Positions 15,508 through 25,138 of a stretch of 64,000 bases of DNA are shown here, one piece after another. The DNA comes from Lysobacteraceae bacterium SCN 69-320 (GTDB taxonomy: Bacteria > Pseudomonadota > Gammaproteobacteria > Xanthomonadales > Rhodanobacteraceae): contig MEFP01000011.1 of NCBI GenBank assembly GCA_001725155.1, positions 1 to 64,000 of the forward strand, written 5' to 3'. Made by a program: the position numbers and the translations under genes. Below the pieces are notes generated by a model. The model did not search any database and was not told the origin of the DNA. It saw only the letters and a list, made by a program, of their open reading frames with translations. The stretch's first letter is position 1. Each line of letters opens with the position of its first letter.

Positions 15508-17781
15508 TCAGGCCGCGTACGGCACGACGCGATTGCGGCCTTCGGCCTTGGCGCGATAGACCGCCACGTCCGCCGCGCCGAGCAGGTCTTCCAGGCTGGC
15601 CGCGCCACAGTCGCGCAGGCCGGCCAGGCCAATGCTGATCGTCGGCGAACGGCGGCCTTCGCCGAGGCTGGCCAGGCCCTGGGCGACCTTGGCGCGCAGG
15701 CGTTCGGCCAGGGTGGCTGCCTCCTGGGCGTTGCGGCCCGGCATGACGACGATGAATTCCTCGCCGCCGTAGCGGCCGACGAGGTCGCCGGGTTCCAGCC
15801 ACTGGCGCACGATCTGGATGCCGCCGGCGAGCACGCGATCGCCGTAGAGATGGCCATGCTCGTCGTTGATGGTCTTGAAATGGTCGAAGTCGATCAGCAG
15901 CACCGACAGGTCGCGGCCGGTCTCCAGCGCCTGGCGCAGGTGTTCGTCGAGCTGGCGCAGCAGATGGCCGCGGTTGTAGGCGCCGGTCAGCGGATCGGTG
16001 ATCGCGGCCTGGTAGAGCTCCGCGGCCTGGGTGCTGAGCTGGGCATTGGCCGCTTCCAGGCGCGCCTCGTGCGCGCTGATCTCGGCGTTCTTCTGCTGCA
16101 GCGCGCGGTTCAGCTGCTGCGTCGTGCGGTAGCGCCGCGCCAGCAGCGCGAGCAGCAGGCCCAGCGCCGCGGCGACGCCGATGCCGGCATTGCGCAGCAG
16201 CGCCTGCTGGTTCAGGCGCAGGCTCTGCACTTCGTTGTTGAGGCTCAGCAGGCGTATGCGCTGATCGGCGTCGGCGCGCTCGTAGCGCGATTTCAGCGCG
16301 GCCAGCTGGCGGCCCGCGCGCGTGCCGAGCATTTCCTCGCGCAGCGCGGCGCGGCGGTGCGCGTACTCGATCGCCGAGGCGAGCTGGCCGCTGGCCACGG
16401 CGATCTTCTCGCGCGCGCCGAAGGCTTCGCTGAGCGCGGGCTTGAGGCCGGCTTCGGCCAGGATGCTGATCGCTTCGTCCAGACGCTGCGTCGCCAGCGC
16501 CTCGTCGCCGGCGCGCAGCGCGATGCGGCCCAGGTGCAGCAGCGCGCCGCCGGTGATCTCGCGGTGCTTGAGTTCGCGGCCGATGGTCAGCGCTTCCTGC
16601 AGCGCGACCGCGGCTTCGCCGTCGCGGTCCAGGCGGATCAGCGCGCGGCCGATTTCCAGATCTTCGAGGCCGACATACGGCCGGTTGCCGATGTTCGCGT
16701 CGATCGCGCGCGCCTGGCGCGCCATGGTCAGCGCCTTGGCCGCGTCGCCGAGGTCGTTGCTGAAGCTCGCGTAGCTGCCGAGCGCCCCGGCCATGGACTG
16801 CGGGTCGAAATGGCGGCGCGACGCATCGAGCGCGGCTTCGAAATTGCGCCGCGCCTGTTCGGTGTCCTCGATCTCGCGGTAGAGCAGGGCGATGTTGCGG
16901 TAGGACAGGTCGAGCTTCTCGCTGTCGCCGAGGGAGCGGCGCAGTTCCAAAGCGTCTATCTGCAGTTCCAGCGCGCGCGCGAAATCGCCGAGGTCGCGAT
17001 GCACGGTGCCGAGGTTCATGAGCACCTGGGCCTCGCCGGAGCGGTCGTGCTGGCTGCGGCGCAGGGCCAGCGCGGTTTCCTGATGGGCGCGGGCTTCCTC
17101 GAGTTCGCCGCGGCGCCGCGCGACGATGCCCAGATAGCCCTCGGCCGCGGCCTGGGCGCGCACGAGGCCGGCCTGGCGGGCGTGCTTGAGCAGTTCGCCG
17201 GCCCGGGTCGAGGCGCTGTCGTAGTCGCCGCGGGCCAGGGCCAGCGCGACGACGCGGTCCAGCGCCTCGATCAGCCGCGGCGTGTTGCCGAGCGCGCGGG
17301 CGTGGTCGGCGACGGCTTCCCAGGCCTCTGCGGCCGGCCGGCTCGCGCCCAGCGCCTGTTCGAGCAGGCCGATCTCCCGGGCGAGCTGCAGGCGGCCGTA
17401 TCGGCCGAGCAGCGGTCCGAGCAGGCTGTCGCCGGCGCGCCAGGTGCTTTCCACGCCGCCGGCGATGCGCTGGGCCGAGGCGGCGATCTGCCCGGCCATG
17501 ATCGGCGACAGGTCGTCCGCATACAGCCGGTCCATGCTGCCGAAGCCGCTGACGAGCAGCGCGACGGCGATGGCGACCCAGGCGCGCCGGCGACGCGGCG
17601 GCGCGGAGGCTTCCGGACAGACCGGAGCCCGGTTCGGGTCGTTGCAGTCCGATCGAGGCAGCGCGGCGCTCAACGGCCGGCCCTGCCGGCGCCGGGCCGG
17701 GTCTGGCGGGAAAGCCGCGGAATACAAGGGCCGCGCCGCGGACGCTTGTTCAGACCTTTCCAAGGACGGGCGGATCGGCAT
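15508..17781 (-). CDS. Membrane diguanylate cyclase with periplasmic TPR sensor
   Basis: A 757-residue c-di-GMP synthase. Residues 66-82 form the first membrane segment, then an array of TPR helices (about 120-470) lies in the periplasm. A second membrane segment spans about 535-555, followed by a coiled coil and a GGDEF domain. The active-site loop is GGEEF at 672-676, so catalysis is expected. The inhibitory RxxD site is altered: the residue nine positions before the loop is Glu663 rather than Arg, with Asp666 kept, so product inhibition is probably lost. The 65-residue basic N-terminal region is unusual, and a later start is possible. It is monocistronic. Confidence 0.85.
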   Translation of the reverse strand: MPIRPSLERSEQASAARPLYSAAFPPDPARRRQGRPLSAALPRSDCNDPNRAPVCPEASAPPRRRRAWVAIAVALLVSGFGSMDRLYADDLSPIMAGQIAASAQRIAGGVESTWRAGDSLLGPLLGRYGRLQLAREIGLLEQALGASRPAAEAWEAVADHARALGNTPRLIEALDRVVALALARGDYDSASTRAGELLKHARQAGLVRAQAAAEGYLGIVARRRGELEEARAHQETALALRRSQHDRSGEAQVLMNLGTVHRDLGDFARALELQIDALELRRSLGDSEKLDLSYRNIALLYREIEDTEQARRNFEAALDASRRHFDPQSMAGALGSYASFSNDLGDAAKALTMARQARAIDANIGNRPYVGLEDLEIGRALIRLDRDGEAAVALQEALTIGRELKHREITGGALLHLGRIALRAGDEALATQRLDEAISILAEAGLKPALSEAFGAREKIAVASGQLASAIEYAHRRAALREEMLGTRAGRQLAALKSRYERADADQRIRLLSLNNEVQSLRLNQQALLRNAGIGVAAALGLLLALLARRYRTTQQLNRALQQKNAEISAHEARLEAANAQLSTQAAELYQAAITDPLTGAYNRGHLLRQLDEHLRQALETGRDLSVLLIDFDHFKTINDEHGHLYGDRVLAGGIQIVRQWLEPGDLVGRYGGEEFIVVMPGRNAQEAATLAERLRAKVAQGLASLGEGRRSPTISIGLAGLRDCGAASLEDLLGAADVAVYRAKAEGRNRVVPYAA

Positions 17782-18020
17782 TGCGCTGGCAGGTTCCCTG
17801 TGGCCGCCCCGTACGGCCGCTGGCCAATGCTAGCGCGGTCCGTGCGCCAGCCAAGTAAACAAATTTCACGCCGCCGGTCCGGACGGCGGCGCAGCTGCCC
17901 CGGCGCCGGCGGGCGGGGCGCCGCGGCGCAGCCCGCAGACTGCCCGGGCGGGCGCCGGCAACTGCTATTCCGCCGGCATTGGCCTTACACTTCCGCGCTT
18001 GCCTTTCCCCCGAGCTTCCC

Positions 18021-19340
18021 ATGTCCCGCCAGAATCCCAAGGTCGGCTTCGTCAGCCTCGGCTGTCCCAAAGCCCTGGTCGACTCCGAACGCATCCTCAC
18101 CCAGCTGCGCGTGGAGGGTTACGACATCGTGCCGACCTATGACGACGCCGACGTCGTCGTCGTCAACACCTGCGGCTTCATCGACGCGGCCGTGGAGGAA
18201 TCGCTGGATGCGATCGGCGAGGCGCTGGCCGAGAACGGCAAGGTCATCGTCACCGGTTGCCTCGGCGCCAAGGCCGAGGTGATCCGCGAGGCGCATCCGG
18301 ACGTGCTGTCGATCTCCGGGCCGCAGGACTACGCCAGCGTCATGAACGCGGTCCACGCGCAGCTGCCGCCGAAGCACGATCCGTTTCTCGACCTCGTGCC
18401 GCCGCAGGGCCTGAAGCTCACGCCCAAGCACTACGCCTATCTGAAGATTTCCGAAGGCTGCAATCACCGCTGTTCGTTCTGCATCATTCCGTCGATGCGC
18501 GGCGATCTGGTCTCGCGCCCGGTCGACCAGGTGCTGACCGAGGCCGAAAAGCTCGTCAAGGGCGGCGTCAAGGAACTGCTGGTGATCTCGCAGGACACCA
18601 GCGCCTACGGCGTGGACCTCAAGTACGCCGAGCGCGAATGGCGCGGCAAGCCGTACCGCACGCGCATGACCGAACTCTGCCAGGGCCTGTCCGAACTCGG
18701 CGTCTGGACGCGGCTGCACTACGTCTATCCGTATCCGCACGTCGACGAGATCGTGCCGCTGATGGCCGACGGCAAGCTGCTGCCGTATCTGGACATCCCG
18801 TTCCAGCACGCGAGCCCGCGCATCCTCAAGCTCATGAAACGTCCGGGCGCCGTCGACAAGGTGCTTGCGCGGGTCAGGAACTGGCGCGCGATCTGTCCGG
18901 AACTCACGATCCGTTCGACCTTCATCGTCGGCTTCCCGGGCGAGACCGAGGCCGAGTTCGAGGAGCTGCTGGATTTCCTGCGTGAAGCGCAGCTCGACCG
19001 CGTCGGCGCGTTCGCCTATTCGCCGGTCGAAGGCGCCAAGGCCAACGATCTGCCCGATGCGGTGCCCGACGAAGTCAAGGAAGAACGCCTCGAGCGCTTC
19101 ATGGAAGTGCAGGCCGAAATCAGCGCCGGGCGCCTGGACCGCAAGGTCGGCAGCCGCCTGAAGGTGCTCGTCGATGCGGTCGACGCCGACGGCGCGGTCG
19201 CGCGCTCGGCGGCCGATGCGCCGGAGATCGACGGCGTCGTGCACATCGACAACGGCCAGAAACTGCGCCCGGGCCAGTTCGCCGAGGTCGAGGTCATCCA
19301 CGCCGACCAGCACGATCTGTTCGCGCGGCTGCCCGGCTGA
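18021..19340 (+). CDS. rimO: Ribosomal protein S12 methylthiotransferase RimO
   Basis: Radical-SAM enzyme that methylthiolates an aspartate of ribosomal protein S12. The N-terminal cluster-binding cysteines are Cys15, Cys51 and Cys80, and the radical-SAM CxxxCxxC is Cys147, Cys151 and Cys154 in [17 protein letters not shown] domain ends the protein. I chose the ATG at 18021, which gives [17 protein letters not shown] and the normal length of about 440 residues. It is divergent from the cyclase gene. A DUF3025 gene follows 11 bases downstream. Confidence 0.96.
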   Translation: MSRQNPKVGFVSLGCPKALVDSERILTQLRVEGYDIVPTYDDADVVVVNTCGFIDAAVEESLDAIGEALAENGKVIVTGCLGAKAEVIREAHPDVLSISGPQDYASVMNAVHAQLPPKHDPFLDLVPPQGLKLTPKHYAYLKISEGCNHRCSFCIIPSMRGDLVSRPVDQVLTEAEKLVKGGVKELLVISQDTSAYGVDLKYAEREWRGKPYRTRMTELCQGLSELGVWTRLHYVYPYPHVDEIVPLMADGKLLPYLDIPFQHASPRILKLMKRPGAVDKVLARVRNWRAICPELTIRSTFIVGFPGETEAEFEELLDFLREAQLDRVGAFAYSPVEGAKANDLPDAVPDEVKEERLERFMEVQAEISAGRLDRKVGSRLKVLVDAVDADGAVARSAADAPEIDGVVHIDNGQKLRPGQFAEVEVIHADQHDLFARLPG

Positions 19341-19351
19341 GCCTCCGGGCG

Positions 19352-20182
19352 ATGCGCTTCGTCGCACCGAGCCGCGCGGCGCTGGATCCCGCGGTGCTGA
19401 GCCGGCCGCCGCTCGCCGCCTGGAGCGACGCCGCCGACTGGATCGCCGCGGCGGAATTTCCGAGCGTCGCCGAACTCAATCGCGGCTGGGAGCAGTCCTG
19501 GCGCTTCGTCGAGCAGACGCCGCAGCTGCTCGCCGACGGTTTGCACTACGAAACGCGCATCCATGCGCGTGCCGAGATCGCGACGCGCGCGGACAACTGG
19601 CACGACTTCTTCAATGCGCTGATCTGGCGCCGCCATGCGGCCGTCAAGGCGGCGCTGAATCGTCGCCAGGTCGCCGAGATCGCGCGGATGGGCGACAAGC
19701 AGCGCAGCCGTGCGCAGTGCGCGCTGACCCATTTCGACGAAGGCGGTGTCGTCGTCGTGCTGCGCGATCCCGCGCTGCTCGCCTGCTGGGATGCGCACGA
19801 CTGGCGCGGCCTGTTCTGGGACGCGCGCCAGGCCTGGCATGACGGCCGCATCCGCGCCGAGGTGTTCGGTCACGCCTTGCTCGAAATGGCGCTGGTGCCC
19901 GGCAAGCTGATCACGGGCAAGGCCGTTGCCGTTCTCGACGACGACGGCGTAACGATGCCGCAGGCGCTGAACGCGCTGGCCGCCGCCATCGCCGCGGGCC
20001 GCCTGCTCAACGACCCGCAGGAACTGCGCGCGCTGCCGATCTCGGGCATTCCGGGCTGGCATCCGGCCAACGACGACGCGGCGTTCTACGCCGAGGCCGA
20101 GTGCTTCCGCCCGCTGCGGGCCGGCCGCCGCTATCCGCCGCCGCTGCGCATGGCGTACGCGTGTCCTTATTCCTCGCCGTAG
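19352..20182 (+). CDS. DUF3025 domain protein
   Basis: A 276-residue protein of the DUF3025 family, recognised from the [21 protein letters not shown]-like core (near residue 66), the [14 protein letters not shown] segment and the C-terminal [13 protein letters not shown] motif. No signal peptide is present, so it is probably cytosolic. Function is unknown. It begins 11 bases after rimO and is likely co-transcribed with it. Its last 16 bases overlap the end of greB, which is transcribed in the opposite direction. Confidence 0.85.
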   Translation: MRFVAPSRAALDPAVLSRPPLAAWSDAADWIAAAEFPSVAELNRGWEQSWRFVEQTPQLLADGLHYETRIHARAEIATRADNWHDFFNALIWRRHAAVKAALNRRQVAEIARMGDKQRSRAQCALTHFDEGGVVVVLRDPALLACWDAHDWRGLFWDARQAWHDGRIRAEVFGHALLEMALVPGKLITGKAVAVLDDDGVTMPQALNALAAAIAAGRLLNDPQELRALPISGIPGWHPANDDAAFYAEAECFRPLRAGRRYPPPLRMAYACPYSSP

Positions 20183-20670
20183 CGGATGTCGACGACGACG
20201 AAGCTTGCGCGAGTGTCGGGGAGTTCGGCGGCGAACTCGTCGTCGATGCGCTTTTTCAGTACGGCGCGGGCCAGCGGCGAATCGATGCTGATCCAGCCGC
20301 GTGCGGCATCGGTCTCGTCGGGGCCGACGATGCGGTAGCGCTTCTCGTGGCCGTGTTCGTCTTCGAGCGTGATCCAGGCGCCGAAATAGACGGCCGCGCG
20401 GTCGGTCGGCGCATCCGGCGAGATCTTCAGGGTTTCCAGGCGCTTGCCGAGATAGCGCACGCGGCGGTCGATCTCGCCGAGCTGCTTCTTGCGGTAGGTG
20501 TATTCGGCGTTCTCCGAACGGTCGCCCTCGGCCGCGGCGGCGGCCAGCGCGCGGACGACCTCGGGCCGGCGCTCGCGCCACAGATGATCGAGCTCGGCCT
20601 TGAGCCGGTCGTGGCCGGCACGCGTGATCAGCGCGGTGGAAGCGGCTTGCGGCGGACGCCAGCGTCCCAT
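20167..20670 (-). CDS. greB: Transcription elongation factor GreB
   Basis: Rescues backtracked RNA polymerase by stimulating RNA cleavage. The ATG at 20670 gives 167 residues, normal for GreB. The N-terminal coiled coil contains the tip motif [16 protein letters not shown] with the acidic Asp/Glu residues that enter the polymerase channel, followed by the FKBP-like C-terminal domain ([11 protein letters not shown], then [14 protein letters not shown]). It has its own promoter at 20702-20729 and converges with the DUF3025 gene. Confidence 0.95.
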   Translation of the reverse strand: MGRWRPPQAASTALITRAGHDRLKAELDHLWRERRPEVVRALAAAAAEGDRSENAEYTYRKKQLGEIDRRVRYLGKRLETLKISPDAPTDRAAVYFGAWITLEDEHGHEKRYRIVGPDETDAARGWISIDSPLARAVLKKRIDDEFAAELPDTRASFVVVDIRYGEE

Positions 20671-20701
20671 TGCGGGTACCGTCGAAAGACAAGGATCCGG
20701 A

Positions 20702-20729
20702 ACTATAGGAAAAGCCGGCCGCCGCGCAA
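20702..20729 (-). promoter_or_regulatory. Candidate greB promoter
   Basis: On the minus strand TTGCGC (20729-20724) and TATAGT (20707-20702) are spaced by 16 bases, close to the sigma-70 consensus. Transcription would start about 40 bases before the greB ATG. Confidence 0.5.
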
Positions 20730-20768
20730 GGTGCGGCGCGGCGACGGGGCAGGTCGTAGAATCGGCCG

Positions 20769-20911
20769 CCCGGCCGGCTGGCGAATGCAACCTGCCGGGG
20801 GCGATCCAACGATGGATCGTCCGCGAGCCGATCACGCAGGCGATCGACTCGCCGAGCGCGCGCGCTTCGCTGGCGCCGTTGGATTGAAGAACGGGCAAGG
20901 GCCCGTTTTTC
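20769..20911 (+). ncRNA. Candidate structured leader RNA or small RNA upstream of the rhomboid gene
   Basis: A TAGAAT -10-like hexamer at 20757-20762 would start a transcript near 20769. The ~140 bases that follow can fold into a CGATCC/GGATCG hairpin (20802-20819) and a long hairpin in which GCGAG, CGATC, GATCG and CTCGC pair in nested fashion (20823-20852). They end in an intrinsic terminator at 20891-20911. No good -35 is visible and no reading frame looks coding. It could be a free small RNA or an attenuated 5' leader of the rhomboid gene, whose ribosome site lies just after the terminator. I recognise no known RNA family. Confidence 0.35.
20891..20911 (+). terminator. Intrinsic terminator in front of the rhomboid gene
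   Basis: ACGGGC (20891-20896) pairs with GCCCGT (20901-20906) across AAGG and is followed by a run of T. It lies only 26 bases before the rhomboid start codon, so it ends an upstream transcript or acts as an attenuator. Confidence 0.65.
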
Positions 20912-20936
20912 GACAGCCTGCCAGGGGAGCTTCGCC

Positions 20937-22412
20937 GTGCTGATATTGCCGCTGCACCGTCCGTTGAACCGGGCGAATTTTCCGTTCGCGACCATGTCCC
21001 TGGTCGTGATCAATGTATTCGTGTTCCTGTTCCTGCAGAGCGGCGACGGCGCGGCGCTGCAGCGTGCCGCGCACTACTACGGCGAGGCCGGGCTCGCGCA
21101 GATCGAGCTGCCGCTGTACCGCGACTGGCGCCAGGCGAATCCGCAGCCGCGGCTGGACGAACTGCTGCCGCATCTGGACGAGCTGCCGCAGGAACAGCTC
21201 GTGAGCCTGCTGCAGGCCGACGCGCACTTCCTGCGCGCGCTGCACGAGAACGCGCTGATCGGCGAACAGGATCCGCGGCATGCCCAGTGGAAGCTGCACC
21301 GCGACGAATTCGAGCGGCTGTGGCAGCGCCAGTTCACCGAGCGCCACGTGCTGCGCTATTCCGAACTCGATCCGCTGCGCGTACTGAGCTCGATGTTCCT
21401 GCATGGCGGCTTCGGCCATCTGTTCGGCAACATGCTGTTCCTCGTCGTGCTCGGCCTGCTGGTCGAAGGCGCGCTCGGCGCCGGTCTGTTCCTGGGCCTG
21501 TACCTGCTTGCCGGTTGCGGCGCCGCGCTGACCGCGCTGGCTTATCGCTGGGGCGATGTCGGCGCGATGCTCGGCGCTTCGGGCGCGATCGCCGGCCTCA
21601 TGGGCGCCTATTGCGTGCTCTGGGGCACGCGCCAGGTGCGCGTGTTCTGGTGGGCCTTCGTCGCGTTCGGCTATTCGCGCATCACGGCGCTGTGGCTGCT
21701 GCCGTTCTGGCTCGGCTGGGAACTGTTCAACCTGATGGCCAACGCCGGGGCCGGTGTGGGCTTCGACGCGCATGCCGGCGGCATCGTCAGCGGCGCCCTG
21801 CTCGCGCTGGGCGTGCGCAGCCTGGGCTGGGAGCAGCGCGAGTTCCTCGACGCCGACGAGAAGGCCGATCAGGCCAAGGCCGCCGGCGATGCGCTGGAAC
21901 GTGCGCTGCAGCATCTGGGCCGGCTCGAAACACGTCAGGCGCTGGCGCTGCTGGAACCGCTGGACCGCGCCGGCGCGCCGTCGCTGGATGTGCGCATCGC
22001 GCTGTACCGCTGCGCGCGCTACGCCAACCAGCCGGCGGCGCTGCGTGCGGCGCTGGCGCGCGTGATCGAGCTGCCGCTGGCCGATGCGGCCGCGGCGCGC
22101 AAGGTCAAGCAGGTCGTCGACGACTACCGCAAGGTCGATGCGGCCGGCATCGACCTGCCGCCGCCGCAGCAACTGCAGCTGGCGCGGGCGTGGCTGCGCA
22201 TAGGCGCGGATACGGATGCCGAGCAGCTTGCGCGCGACCTCGGCGCGCGCGCGGCCGATCTGCCGGGTCTGGCCGAGCTGTGCTGGCAGCTGGCCCAGCG
22301 CGCGCGCGAAGGCTCGCCGCAATGGCGCGCGCGATTGCAGCTGATCGCCAGCCATTGCCCGCGCAGCGAACTTGCGCCGAAGGCGGCGTTCCTGCTCGCG
22401 CAGACCCCGTAG
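20937..22412 (+). CDS. Rhomboid family intramembrane serine protease with C-terminal helical repeat domain
   Basis: A 491-residue membrane protease. The catalytic Ser215 is in GASGAIAG and His279 in [10 protein letters not shown]; the helix-2 motif [14 protein letters not shown] (His156, Asn165) is also present. A soluble insertion of about 100 residues lies between helix 1 and helix 2. The region after about residue 295 is soluble and alpha-helical, TPR-like, and could hold substrates. The start is GTG at 20937 with an AGGGGAG ribosome site. It lies directly behind a terminator hairpin. Confidence 0.9.
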   Translation: MLILPLHRPLNRANFPFATMSLVVINVFVFLFLQSGDGAALQRAAHYYGEAGLAQIELPLYRDWRQANPQPRLDELLPHLDELPQEQLVSLLQADAHFLRALHENALIGEQDPRHAQWKLHRDEFERLWQRQFTERHVLRYSELDPLRVLSSMFLHGGFGHLFGNMLFLVVLGLLVEGALGAGLFLGLYLLAGCGAALTALAYRWGDVGAMLGASGAIAGLMGAYCVLWGTRQVRVFWWAFVAFGYSRITALWLLPFWLGWELFNLMANAGAGVGFDAHAGGIVSGALLALGVRSLGWEQREFLDADEKADQAKAAGDALERALQHLGRLETRQALALLEPLDRAGAPSLDVRIALYRCARYANQPAALRAALARVIELPLADAAAARKVKQVVDDYRKVDAAGIDLPPPQQLQLARAWLRIGADTDAEQLARDLGARAADLPGLAELCWQLAQRAREGSPQWRARLQLIASHCPRSELAPKAAFLLAQTP

Positions 22413-22707
22413 CGCTGCACTGCCGGCGCGGACGGCAATCTGGCGAACCCGATCGCCGGACGCGGGACGGGGCGTCGCGGAATCCGTCCCGGTCCTGCAG
22501 AACGGCGATGCTAGACTCCGCCGCCGGCTGCCGCCCGATGGCCGGAACGATCCGACGTCGGCCCTGCCGGCCTGAGCGCCGTCGAGCCACGGCGGCGGCG
22601 CAATGCCCGCGCGACAGGGGGCCTTGCGCGATTGCGGGGAGGCGCAGCACGGCATCGGAGCCGGGCTGCGGGCACGGATTCGAGTCTATCCAGAGAGGAA
22701 CGCGCAG

Positions 22708-23616
22708 ATGGCCGGCAAGGCGGATTCGGTAAAGACGATTTTCTACGCGCTCGGCGCGAACTTCGCGATCTTCGTCGCCAAGCTCGTCGCGGCGCTGCTG
22801 ACCGGGTCCGGCTCGATGCTGGCCGAGGCCGTGCATTCGCTGGCCGACTGCGGCAACCAGGGCATGCTGCTGATCGGCCTGCGCAAGGCCAAGGCGCCGC
22901 CGTCGCCGGACTATCCGCTGGGCTTCGGCAAGGCCGTGTATTTCTGGTCCTTCCTCGTCGCGCTCATGCTGTTCAGCGTCGGCGGCATGTTTTCGATCTA
23001 CGAAGGCCTGCACAAGCTGCAGCATCCCGAGCCGCTGAAATGGGGCTGGCTCGCGGTCGGCGTGCTGACCTTCGGCATCATCGCCGAAAGCCTGTCGATG
23101 TGGGGCTGCCTGACCGAAGTGAACAAGGCGCGCGGTTCGCAGAGCCTCTGGCGCTGGTTCCGCGACAGCCGGCAGAGCGAGCTGATCGTGATCTTCGGCG
23201 AGGATCTGGCGGCGCTGCTCGGCCTGGTGTTCGCGCTCGGCGCGGTGCTGCTGACCATGGCCACCGGCAATCCCCTCTACGACGCGGTCGGTTCGGTCGG
23301 CATCGGCGTGCTGCTGATCGTGATCGCCGTGTTCATCGCGGTCGAGATCAAGGCGCTGCTGATCGGGCAGGGCGTGGAGCCGCGCACGAAGGAGGCCATG
23401 CTGAAGTTCCTGACCGCGCGCGAGGAGATCAGGCAGGTCTACAACCTGCTGACCCTGCAGATGGGCCCGGACGTCATGGTCGCGATCAAGGCCGAGATGA
23501 GCCGTTACCTCGCGCCGCGCGACCTGATCGAGGACATCAACCGCGTCGAGGCCGCGTTCCGCGCCGAGTTCCCCGAGGTGCGCTGGTGTTTCTTCGAGCC
23601 CGACAGCCGCGACTGA
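22708..23616 (+). CDS. Cation diffusion facilitator (CDF) metal transporter
   Basis: A 302-residue inner membrane exporter of divalent metals, typically Zn, Fe or Mn, driven by protons. The ATG at 22708 has a GAGAGGAA ribosome site. The first metal-site motif in helix 2 is His43-x3-Asp47 (VHSLADCGNQ), and helix 5 carries the FGEDLAALLG acidic pair. A cytoplasmic CDF C-terminal domain occupies about residues 215-302. The His at the first site suggests zinc preference, but specificity cannot be fixed from this. It stands alone, followed by a strong terminator. Confidence 0.9.
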   Translation: MAGKADSVKTIFYALGANFAIFVAKLVAALLTGSGSMLAEAVHSLADCGNQGMLLIGLRKAKAPPSPDYPLGFGKAVYFWSFLVALMLFSVGGMFSIYEGLHKLQHPEPLKWGWLAVGVLTFGIIAESLSMWGCLTEVNKARGSQSLWRWFRDSRQSELIVIFGEDLAALLGLVFALGAVLLTMATGNPLYDAVGSVGIGVLLIVIAVFIAVEIKALLIGQGVEPRTKEAMLKFLTAREEIRQVYNLLTLQMGPDVMVAIKAEMSRYLAPRDLIEDINRVEAAFRAEFPEVRWCFFEPDSRD

Positions 23617-23680
23617 GCGGAATGCCGCCGCGCGTGCGGCGAGTCCGCCGGACCAGCCGCAAGCCGATCGCAGGCCGGCA

Positions 23681-23712
23681 AGCGAAAGCCTCGATCGAGG
23701 CTTTCGCTCTTT
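23681..23712. terminator. Strong intrinsic terminator, usable on both strands
   Basis: A perfect 28-base palindrome at 23681-23708 gives a 12-bp stem (AGCGAAAGCCTC and complement) with a GATC loop, followed by CTTT. It lies between the convergent CDF transporter and SH3-like protein genes. Confidence 0.75.
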
Positions 23713-23785
23713 CCGGCGGCAGCGAGCGCAGGGAGGAGCGGCATGCGCCGCGATCCCGCGGCGGCACCGTCCGGCCCAACGAGGC

Positions 23786-24514
23786 TCAGTCGCCGCGGTA
23801 ATACAGTCCTTCCACCGCCGTCGTGCCGTCGGGATTGCCCGGCAGATGCGCCCAGCCGACGATGCCTTCGGGCGTCAGCAGCAGATAATCGGGACTGAAC
23901 TCCTCGTTCCCGGTGCCCTTGCGCGCATCGTTGAGCAGCACGGTCACGCGCGTGCCGGCGGCCAGGGTCAGGCCGAGCTCGGCGGCCTTGGCGCCGGGCG
24001 CGCGGCGCAGGATCACGGCCTGCTTCAACGCGCCGCTGACGCCGACATGGCGCAGCGGCTGCGCGACTTCGACGAAACGGTCTTTTTTCCACTGATAGGT
24101 GCGGCGCTCGTCGTAATAGGTGTCGCTGTGGCCGCCGACGACGATGCGCGCATCGGGCAGGAACGCGAACTGCGTTCCCGGCGCCTCGAACACGGTTTCG
24201 TCGGGCTTTTCCGCATCGCGCAGCAGGCGGCAGCTCGGATCGGCGCTGGGGCCCGAATCGCAGGCCAGGGTCAGCGGCGGCAGGCCGTCCAGGGTCAGGG
24301 TCAGCGGCGCAGATGCATAGACGCCGGCTTCCTCGTAGTCGCGCAGCCAGGCTGGCGGCGGTGCCTTGCCGGCGTGTTCGCGCGGATACAGCACGGTGAC
24401 GCCTTCGTTGCGCAGCTGCATCTTCGCGAGCTGCGGAAACGCCGCGGAAAGATCGGCCCCACCGGCCGTCAGCGGCAACAGGAGCGTCAGCGCAAAACCG
24501 GGTCGGAATTTCAT
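23786..24514 (-). CDS. Exported protein with probable SH3-like domain
   Basis: A 242-residue protein. The ATG at 24514 begins a signal peptide (MKFRPGFALTLLLPLTAGG). The C-terminal 80 residues resemble a bacterial SH3 domain: VILRRAPGAKAAELGL, GTRVTVLLND, DYLLLTPEGIVGWAHL. The middle holds a stretch on GHSDTYYDERRTYQWK like a calculated-value domain found in exported lysozyme-inhibitor-like proteins. Such proteins usually act at the cell wall. A more precise role is not visible. It converges with the CDF transporter gene. Confidence 0.6.
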   Translation of the reverse strand: MKFRPGFALTLLLPLTAGGADLSAAFPQLAKMQLRNEGVTVLYPREHAGKAPPPAWLRDYEEAGVYASAPLTLTLDGLPPLTLACDSGPSADPSCRLLRDAEKPDETVFEAPGTQFAFLPDARIVVGGHSDTYYDERRTYQWKKDRFVEVAQPLRHVGVSGALKQAVILRRAPGAKAAELGLTLAAGTRVTVLLNDARKGTGNEEFSPDYLLLTPEGIVGWAHLPGNPDGTTAVEGLYYRGD

Positions 24515-24637
24515 TGTCGTGTCTTCTTGCGGCATGTGATCGTCATCGTAACGACGCGCAGTCACCGGACCGATCAGATTCACGGGCGGGACGGGGCACG
24601 CTTCGCGCTTGCGTTTGGCCGATTCCCGATTCCCGCG

Positions 24638-25138
24638 CTACAGCCGCACGCCGACACCGATGCCGATGTGCCATTGCGGGCGGTCGAACTGGAAGCCCGG
24701 CGGCCAGCGATGCACGTGCGCGGCCTCCACCAGCGGATAGACGAAGGTCTGTTCGTCGACGTGGCCGGCGCGGCTGCCGGCGAGGCGGCCGCTCAAGGTC
24801 ACGAACAGGCCGTCCGGGTAGTCGTGCCGCTCGACATAGCCCGGCAGCACGATGATGAAGCGGCCGCGCGAGCCGGCCGACGGAACCGGGCGCTGCGCCG
24901 AATCCAGCGGATAGGCCAGGATGGTGACCTCGGTCTGGCTTTCGCGATTGACGAGGCCCAGGATCATGCCGCCCCAGATCACTTCGGCGCCGGCATAGCG
25001 TTCCGGTTCGGCGGCGACTTCATAGGCGAGCGCCGGCGTGACCGGTGCCGTCGCGACGACGACGGGCTGCGCCATGCAGGCGGTGAGCAGGGCCGCCGCG
25101 GCGATGGCGGCGATGCGCAGGGCGTGATGCGTTTTCAT
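24638..25138 (-). CDS. Slp-family outer membrane lipoprotein
   Basis: A 166-residue lipoprotein of the Slp type. The signal ends L-L-T-A-C with Cys21. Slp features follow: ERYAGAEVIWGGMILGLVN, TEVTILAYPLD, GRFIIVLPGYVE and DGLFVTLSGRLAG. Slp proteins are carbon-starvation or stationary-phase outer membrane lipoproteins in enterobacteria. The start overlaps the sirtuin gene stop by 4 bases, so both are made from one leftward transcript. Confidence 0.85.
   Translation of the reverse strand: MKTHHALRIAAIAAAALLTACMAQPVVVATAPVTPALAYEVAAEPERYAGAEVIWGGMILGLVNRESQTEVTILAYPLDSAQRPVPSAGSRGRFIIVLPGYVERHDYPDGLFVTLSGRLAGSRAGHVDEQTFVYPLVEAAHVHRWPPGFQFDRPQWHIGIGVGVRL

Noticed and set aside
16000-17781. Full I-site (RxxD) in the diguanylate cyclase
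   Set aside because: The position nine residues before GGEEF is Glu, not Arg, so I describe the site as altered rather than present.
14716-18282. 1188-residue plus-strand frame across the hydrolase, cyclase and rimO regions
   Set aside because: It is antisense to two genes with clear domains and overlaps the start of rimO; its translation is Ala/Arg/Gln-rich with no motif.
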